Below are positions 60,512-64,000 of a stretch of DNA of 64,000 nucleotides, piece after piece; the first letter of the stretch is position 1; each line of letters starts with the position of its first letter. A program made the translations under genes and the position numbers. The DNA is taken from NCBI RefSeq assembly GCF_000934605.2, contig NZ_CP010897.2, positions 2,666,001-2,730,000 on the forward strand, given 5' to 3'. The DNA comes from Pandoraea vervacti (GTDB lineage: Bacteria; Pseudomonadota; Gammaproteobacteria; Burkholderiales; Burkholderiaceae). The notes beneath the pieces are model-generated. The model did not search any database. It had not been told where the DNA came from and worked only from the letters and a program-made list of their open reading frames with translations.

Positions 60512-60608
60512 GGGGGATGCGGGTTCGGCAGCGGGAGGCAGGGCCTTCCGGAAACCGACAGTTTACCGAAAAGTGCGAAAACTGCGCGCAATGCCCCCGG
60601 TTCCGGCC

Positions 60609-61070
60609 TTACTCGTGCTCGGCGACGTGCTTGAGGAGGTTCGTGCGCAGTGCAACGATGGACTCGCGAATATGCTGGAACTCGTTGGCGGTCAGGCCGC
60701 AAGCGTCGGTCAGATCCGCGGAGAACGCTTTCTCGCGCAACTTCCGCCCTTCGTCGGTGAGGCTGAGCACGACCTGCCGTTCGTCCGCCGTATTGCGCGC
60801 TCGGCTGACATAGCCCATCGCTTCGAGCTTCTTGAGCATCGGCGTGAGGGTGTTCGACTCGAGAAAGAGCTTCTCGCCCAGACTGCTCACTGTCTGATGG
60901 TCTTCTTCCCAGAGCGCGATGATCACGATGTACTGGGTGTAGGTCAGCCCGAGCGCCTGGAGAATGGGCTTGTAGGCTTTGCCGAAGGCAAGATTGGTGG
61001 AATAGATCGCGAAACAGAGGAAATCGGTCAGCGGTAGCGGGGCCGCTGCGGACTGGGTCTTGCGTGTCAT
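60609..61070 (-). CDS. MarR/OhrR-type redox-sensing regulator
   Basis: 153 residues. The N-terminus reads LTDFLCFAIYSTNLAFGKAYKPIL, the OhrR signature, with the peroxide-sensing Cys19. The winged helix covers about 50-100 (SSLGEKLFLESNTLTPMLKKLE, then the wing ADERQVVLSLT). OhrR represses the organic hydroperoxide resistance gene ohr, which is not in the window. A second Cys (DACGL, about 126) could form a 2-Cys switch. Two palindromes lie just upstream. It is divergent from the HscC-like gene. Confidence 0.9.
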   Translation of the reverse strand: MTRKTQSAAAPLPLTDFLCFAIYSTNLAFGKAYKPILQALGLTYTQYIVIIALWEEDHQTVSSLGEKLFLESNTLTPMLKKLEAMGYVSRARNTADERQVVLSLTDEGRKLREKAFSADLTDACGLTANEFQHIRESIVALRTNLLKHVAEHE

Positions 61071-61112
61071 GGCGTGGTTGGCTCGTTAGGGGCGCGGTGT
61101 ATGTCGGCTACT

Positions 61113-61144
61113 GTAGCGCTACGTCGGATGCGATGCAATCGCAT
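61113..61144. promoter_or_regulatory. Two palindromes upstream of the OhrR-like gene
   Basis: GTAGCGCTAC (61113-61122) and ATGCGATGCAATCGCAT (61128-61144, 7-bp arms around GCA) lie 43-74 bases before the regulator ATG. The second has the size usual for a MarR-family dimer site. They are likely autoregulatory. Confidence 0.55.
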
Positions 61145-61244
61145 GTGATCGAGGATTTGAATGGATTCAGGGCTTGTCATGGTTCTCAATTTTGCTATGG
61201 CATACTCATGCAAGTCTGCAGTCCAAAGAATCTAAAAAAATAGA

Positions 61245-63002
61245 ATGGATCAAGAAGCTCGCTGCACTATCGGGGTAGATTTAGGTACGACCAACAGTCT
61301 CGTTGCAATCTGGCGTAACGGCCGTGCGGAGCTCATTCCCAATGCATTGGGCAGTGTGCTTACGCCCTCGTGCGTGAGCGTGCTTGCCGATGACAGCATC
61401 ATCGTCGGTGCCGCGGCCCGCGACCGTCTGGAGTCGCATCCCAAGGCCACTGCCGCCGTATTCAAACGTTACATGGGCACGCCGCGCACGACGCTGCTTG
61501 GCTCGCGGGCGTTTCGTCCGGAGGAACTGTCGGCATTCGTGCTCAAGTCGCTCAAGGCCGATGCCGAGGCGCATCTTGGGCATCCGGTGACAGACGCCGT
61601 GATCACGGTGCCGGCGTACTTCAGCGATGCCCAGCGCAAGGCGACCCGCGCAGCAGCGGAACTGGCCGGCCTGAACGTGGCCGGCCTGCTCAACGAGCCG
61701 ACCGCTGCGGCCCTTGCCTATGGCCTGCATGAAAAGGACGAAACCCGCTTCCTCGTGTTCGATCTGGGAGGTGGCACGTTCGACGTGTCAGTGCTGGAAC
61801 TGTTCGAGGGGGTCATGGAAGTCCGTGCGACGGCAGGTGATAACCTGCTCGGTGGCGAGGACTTCGTCGATGCACTGCTGTTCGCCTTTGGTGACGCCAG
61901 CGGTCTGATCGACAGTCTCAGGGCGGCTAAACCTGCCAAGTACGAGAAGTCGCTGGAGATGTGGCCCGAAGCGCTGATCGCCGAGTTGCGGCCGCAGGCT
62001 GAGCGTATCAAGCGCGCGCTCACGGAAAACGCAAGCGCCTCGATGCAGCTCGATTGGCAGGGCCGTACGTATCATTGGACCGTAACGCAGGACGCTTTCG
62101 TCGAGTGTTGCGAGTACCTGTTGGAGCGATTGCGGGGGCCGGTGGAGATGGCATTACGCGACGCGCGTATTCGACCGTCTTCACTGGACGCCATCGTGCT
62201 GGCCGGCGGTGCTACGCGTATGCCGATGGTGCGTCGCTTGGTCAGCCTGATGTTCGGCAGGTTCCCCAATGTCGACCTCGACCCGGATACTGTTGTCGCG
62301 TTGGGCGCGGCGGTGCAGGGTGGCCTCAAGGCGCGCGACGCGGCGTTGGCGGAGCGGGTCATGACGGACGTCGCTCCGTACTCGATGGGCATCGAAACGT
62401 CTATTGAGGTGACGCCAGGCCAGTTCTCCTTCGGACATTACATCCCGCTCATCGAACGCAATACGACAGTGCCGGTGAGTTACGCGAAAACGCTCGTGCC
62501 GTTGCATGACGGTCAACGCGAGATCGAGTTGAGGGTGTTTCAGGGCGAAGCACGTCAGGTCGCGGACAATATCCTGTTGGGCAGTATTCGTATCCCCTTG
62601 CCAAAACACTCGACACGGGAAAGCGGACAGATCGAGGTGCGATTCACATACGACGTGAATGGCATTCTGGAGGTCGAAGCCAAGTTGCTTGCCACCGGTG
62701 CGATGCACCGTCTGGTCATCGAAGAGAACCCTGGTGTCATGACGCCCGAGGAGATTCGCGAGCGGCTCGAGGCGCTGTCGCGAATCAAAGTGCACCCGCG
62801 CGATCAGGCCGAGAATCAGGCGCTGATTTCGCGGGGGGAGCGCCTTTACCTCCAGGCGCGCGGCGAATTGCGCACTGCCATTGATACTGCACTCACCCAG
62901 TTCCAGTCGGCGCTGGAGACTCAGGACGAATCGCGCATTCGCGAAATCCGACCGCAGATCGCTGGTTTTCTTGATCGCATCGACCAGGACGTCTGGCGAT
63001 AA
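61245..63002 (+). CDS. Hsp70-family chaperone, HscC-like
   Basis: 585 residues, shorter than DnaK (about 640) and close to HscC. The nucleotide-binding domain has phosphate loop 1 GVDLGTTNSLVAIW (residues 9-22), the VITVPAYFSDAQRKATRAAAELAG segment (in parts), phosphate loop 2 FDLGGGTFDVSVLE and the adenosine motif VLAGGATRMPMVRRLV. The substrate-binding domain follows, and the helical lid is shortened. HscC proteins work with a dedicated J-like partner and handle special clients. The next gene encodes such a J-like protein. A possible promoter is TTGTCA at 61174-61179 with TATGGC at 61196-61201. Confidence 0.92.
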   Translation: MDQEARCTIGVDLGTTNSLVAIWRNGRAELIPNALGSVLTPSCVSVLADDSIIVGAAARDRLESHPKATAAVFKRYMGTPRTTLLGSRAFRPEELSAFVLKSLKADAEAHLGHPVTDAVITVPAYFSDAQRKATRAAAELAGLNVAGLLNEPTAAALAYGLHEKDETRFLVFDLGGGTFDVSVLELFEGVMEVRATAGDNLLGGEDFVDALLFAFGDASGLIDSLRAAKPAKYEKSLEMWPEALIAELRPQAERIKRALTENASASMQLDWQGRTYHWTVTQDAFVECCEYLLERLRGPVEMALRDARIRPSSLDAIVLAGGATRMPMVRRLVSLMFGRFPNVDLDPDTVVALGAAVQGGLKARDAALAERVMTDVAPYSMGIETSIEVTPGQFSFGHYIPLIERNTTVPVSYAKTLVPLHDGQREIELRVFQGEARQVADNILLGSIRIPLPKHSTRESGQIEVRFTYDVNGILEVEAKLLATGAMHRLVIEENPGVMTPEEIRERLEALSRIKVHPRDQAENQALISRGERLYLQARGELRTAIDTALTQFQSALETQDESRIREIRPQIAGFLDRIDQDVWR

Positions 63003-63075
63003 CGCTTGCATCAATGACGTCGTGTGCTTGCCTTGCAGGTGCGCGCGATTTCGTCATCCAACGCTCCCTAAAGAC

Positions 63076-64000
63076 ATGAATCGACCAATCACCTTCTCAG
63101 AGTGGTGGCAGGTGTTGCAGATCGCGCAGACGGACGACGTTATGCAGATTCGACGAGCCTATGCCGCTCAGGTCAAGAAGACGCGTCCGGAGGACGATCC
63201 CGAGGCGTTTCAGCGCCTTCGCACAGCCTACGAGTCGGCTATGGCGTGGGCGCGTGATCGGACGGAAGCCCCGCATTTGGCGTCGACTGCGGCTGATCAT
63301 GCTGCACATGCCGCTGCCGACCGTGCAGGCCCCCCTGTTGCCGATTCGACGACGGCCGGGGATGCAGAGGCCGAAATGGCATCTCCAATGGCCGCTGATG
63401 AACGGCTTGAAGGGGGAAGGGGGGCAGGGCCGGAAACTGCCAACTCGGTGGACATCGGACTGCAGGCGTCGAAGGCGTTCGATGCTTGGCTGAATAATCT
63501 GCCAGAGGATATTGGGGAATACCGGGTTACATCGATAGGGGAACTGGCCTCGGGCAGCGATCCGCGAATTATCGATTCTTTGACGTCGATGCGAATGTCG
63601 GCGGCATTCGTGAGTCTCGAGCTTGCGGATGCGTTCGAACATCATGCGCTTCACTACACGGCCCGGCCGGATGGCTTGCCGGCGATACGTCTGGCGCTGG
63701 CCGAGGCATACGAGTGGGATCAAGACATTCGAATCGCGAGTCGATTTGGTCATCAATTGGCGCGTGAAGCACTTTGGCGTGTGTCCGTCGACCTGCAGCT
63801 TGCGAGGTTCGTCAGCGGCCGCCGTGGCTCGCCCGCTACGTCACAGCTTCTCGATGGCAAGTTGCCCGCGGCGCTTTGGAAGCCCATCGCGTCCGATTTG
63901 CTCGTGGACATGCGCAACACGCTTAACCGTCTGGACGGCGAGCTGCGCGTGTTGAGCGATAGGGTGTTCGAGCCCGAACTGCTCAACGCGTGGCGTGATG
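63076..64000 (+). CDS. J-like co-chaperone of the HscC gene (3' end beyond window)
   Basis: The frame from ATG 63076 stays open for 308 codons to the window edge. The first 60 residues form a J-like domain (WWQVLQIAQTDDVMQIRRAYAAQVKKTRP, in parts, then DPEAFQRLRTAYESAM). The conserved HPD tripeptide is replaced by RPE. Similar HscC-linked proteins have HPD or related forms (DjlB/DjlC type). An Ala-rich linker follows, then a large helical region of unknown function. It lies 73 bases after the chaperone gene in the same direction, so the two should work as a pair. Confidence 0.85.
   Translation, partial: MNRPITFSEWWQVLQIAQTDDVMQIRRAYAAQVKKTRPEDDPEAFQRLRTAYESAMAWARDRTEAPHLASTAADHAAHAAADRAGPPVADSTTAGDAEAEMASPMAADERLEGGRGAGPETANSVDIGLQASKAFDAWLNNLPEDIGEYRVTSIGELASGSDPRIIDSLTSMRMSAAFVSLELADAFEHHALHYTARPDGLPAIRLALAEAYEWDQDIRIASRFGHQLAREALWRVSVDLQLARFVSGRRGSPATSQLLDGKLPAALWKPIASDLLVDMRNTLNRLDGELRVLSDRVFEPELLNAWRD

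Noticed and set aside
1..64000. tRNA, rRNA or CRISPR elements
   Set aside because: No cloverleaf-like, rRNA-like or regularly spaced repeat sequence was noticed by eye; a tRNA or repeat scanner would be decisive.

Overview
The window is chromosomal DNA from a high-GC (roughly mid-60s %) beta-proteobacterium of the Burkholderiales. Gene content and protein style suggest Pandoraea or a close relative in Burkholderiaceae, but the genus is an inference. Coding density is high. Because of the GC content almost every real gene carries a long antisense open frame, and these are left out. No tRNA, rRNA or CRISPR array was seen.

Layout. 1-1213: 5' part of an RND efflux pump gene (minus strand). 1559-3528: DyP peroxidase with an encapsulin-targeting tail, translationally coupled to encapsulin. 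7522-3625 (minus): response regulator, histidine kinase and an ArnT-type membrane glycosyltransferase, with a PmrA-box-like direct repeat upstream. 10110-7822: metE. 11284-13368: LysR regulator divergent from a Tat-exported sulfatase. 13555-17423: a molybdopterin-fold protein, then a lipoprotein esterase/DUF4105 pair. 17626-20263: a small exported protein, a fatty acid hydroxylase/sterol desaturase-like membrane protein and a YVTN beta-propeller. 21014-23214: padR divergent from a FadH-like dienoyl-CoA reductase, with two near-identical palindromic operators between them. 23438-25213: a GGDEF protein with a degenerate signature.

25318-29404: a CoA transferase divergent from an HTH-citrate synthase gene that an IS110-family element has split. 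The 210-base leader of that element folds like a bridge RNA. 29481-33347: PepSY and DUF2946 proteins with Met/His-rich stretches, then a degenerate HD-GYP/LuxR regulator. 33435-35571: two exported alpha/beta hydrolases. 35668-39609: an AprA-like flavoprotein, a short 2[4Fe-4S] ferredoxin and a lone substrate-binding protein in one overlapping operon, divergent from a Crp/Fnr regulator.

39929-55540 is the most interesting region. Leftward runs FGE (formylglycine-generating enzyme), a HAD lipoprotein, a sulfatase with an unusual CTAGR site, an MFS-spermidine synthase fusion and an outer-membrane protein. Divergently, rightward, runs a complete MoxR/Bat operon (MoxR ATPase, DUF58, DUF4381, VWA, VWA-TPR, BatD) plus one unknown gene. 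The first set would make, activate and export a sulfatase. The second resembles envelope chaperone/metal-insertion machinery. Their shared AT-rich promoter region suggests they act together, which is an inference.

55546-64000: a broken DUF1311 gene, an unknown membrane protein, a convergent arsR/arsH pair, cupin, AraC regulator, a METTL25-like methyltransferase, an OhrR-like MarR regulator, and an HscC-type Hsp70 followed by a J-like protein cut by the window end.
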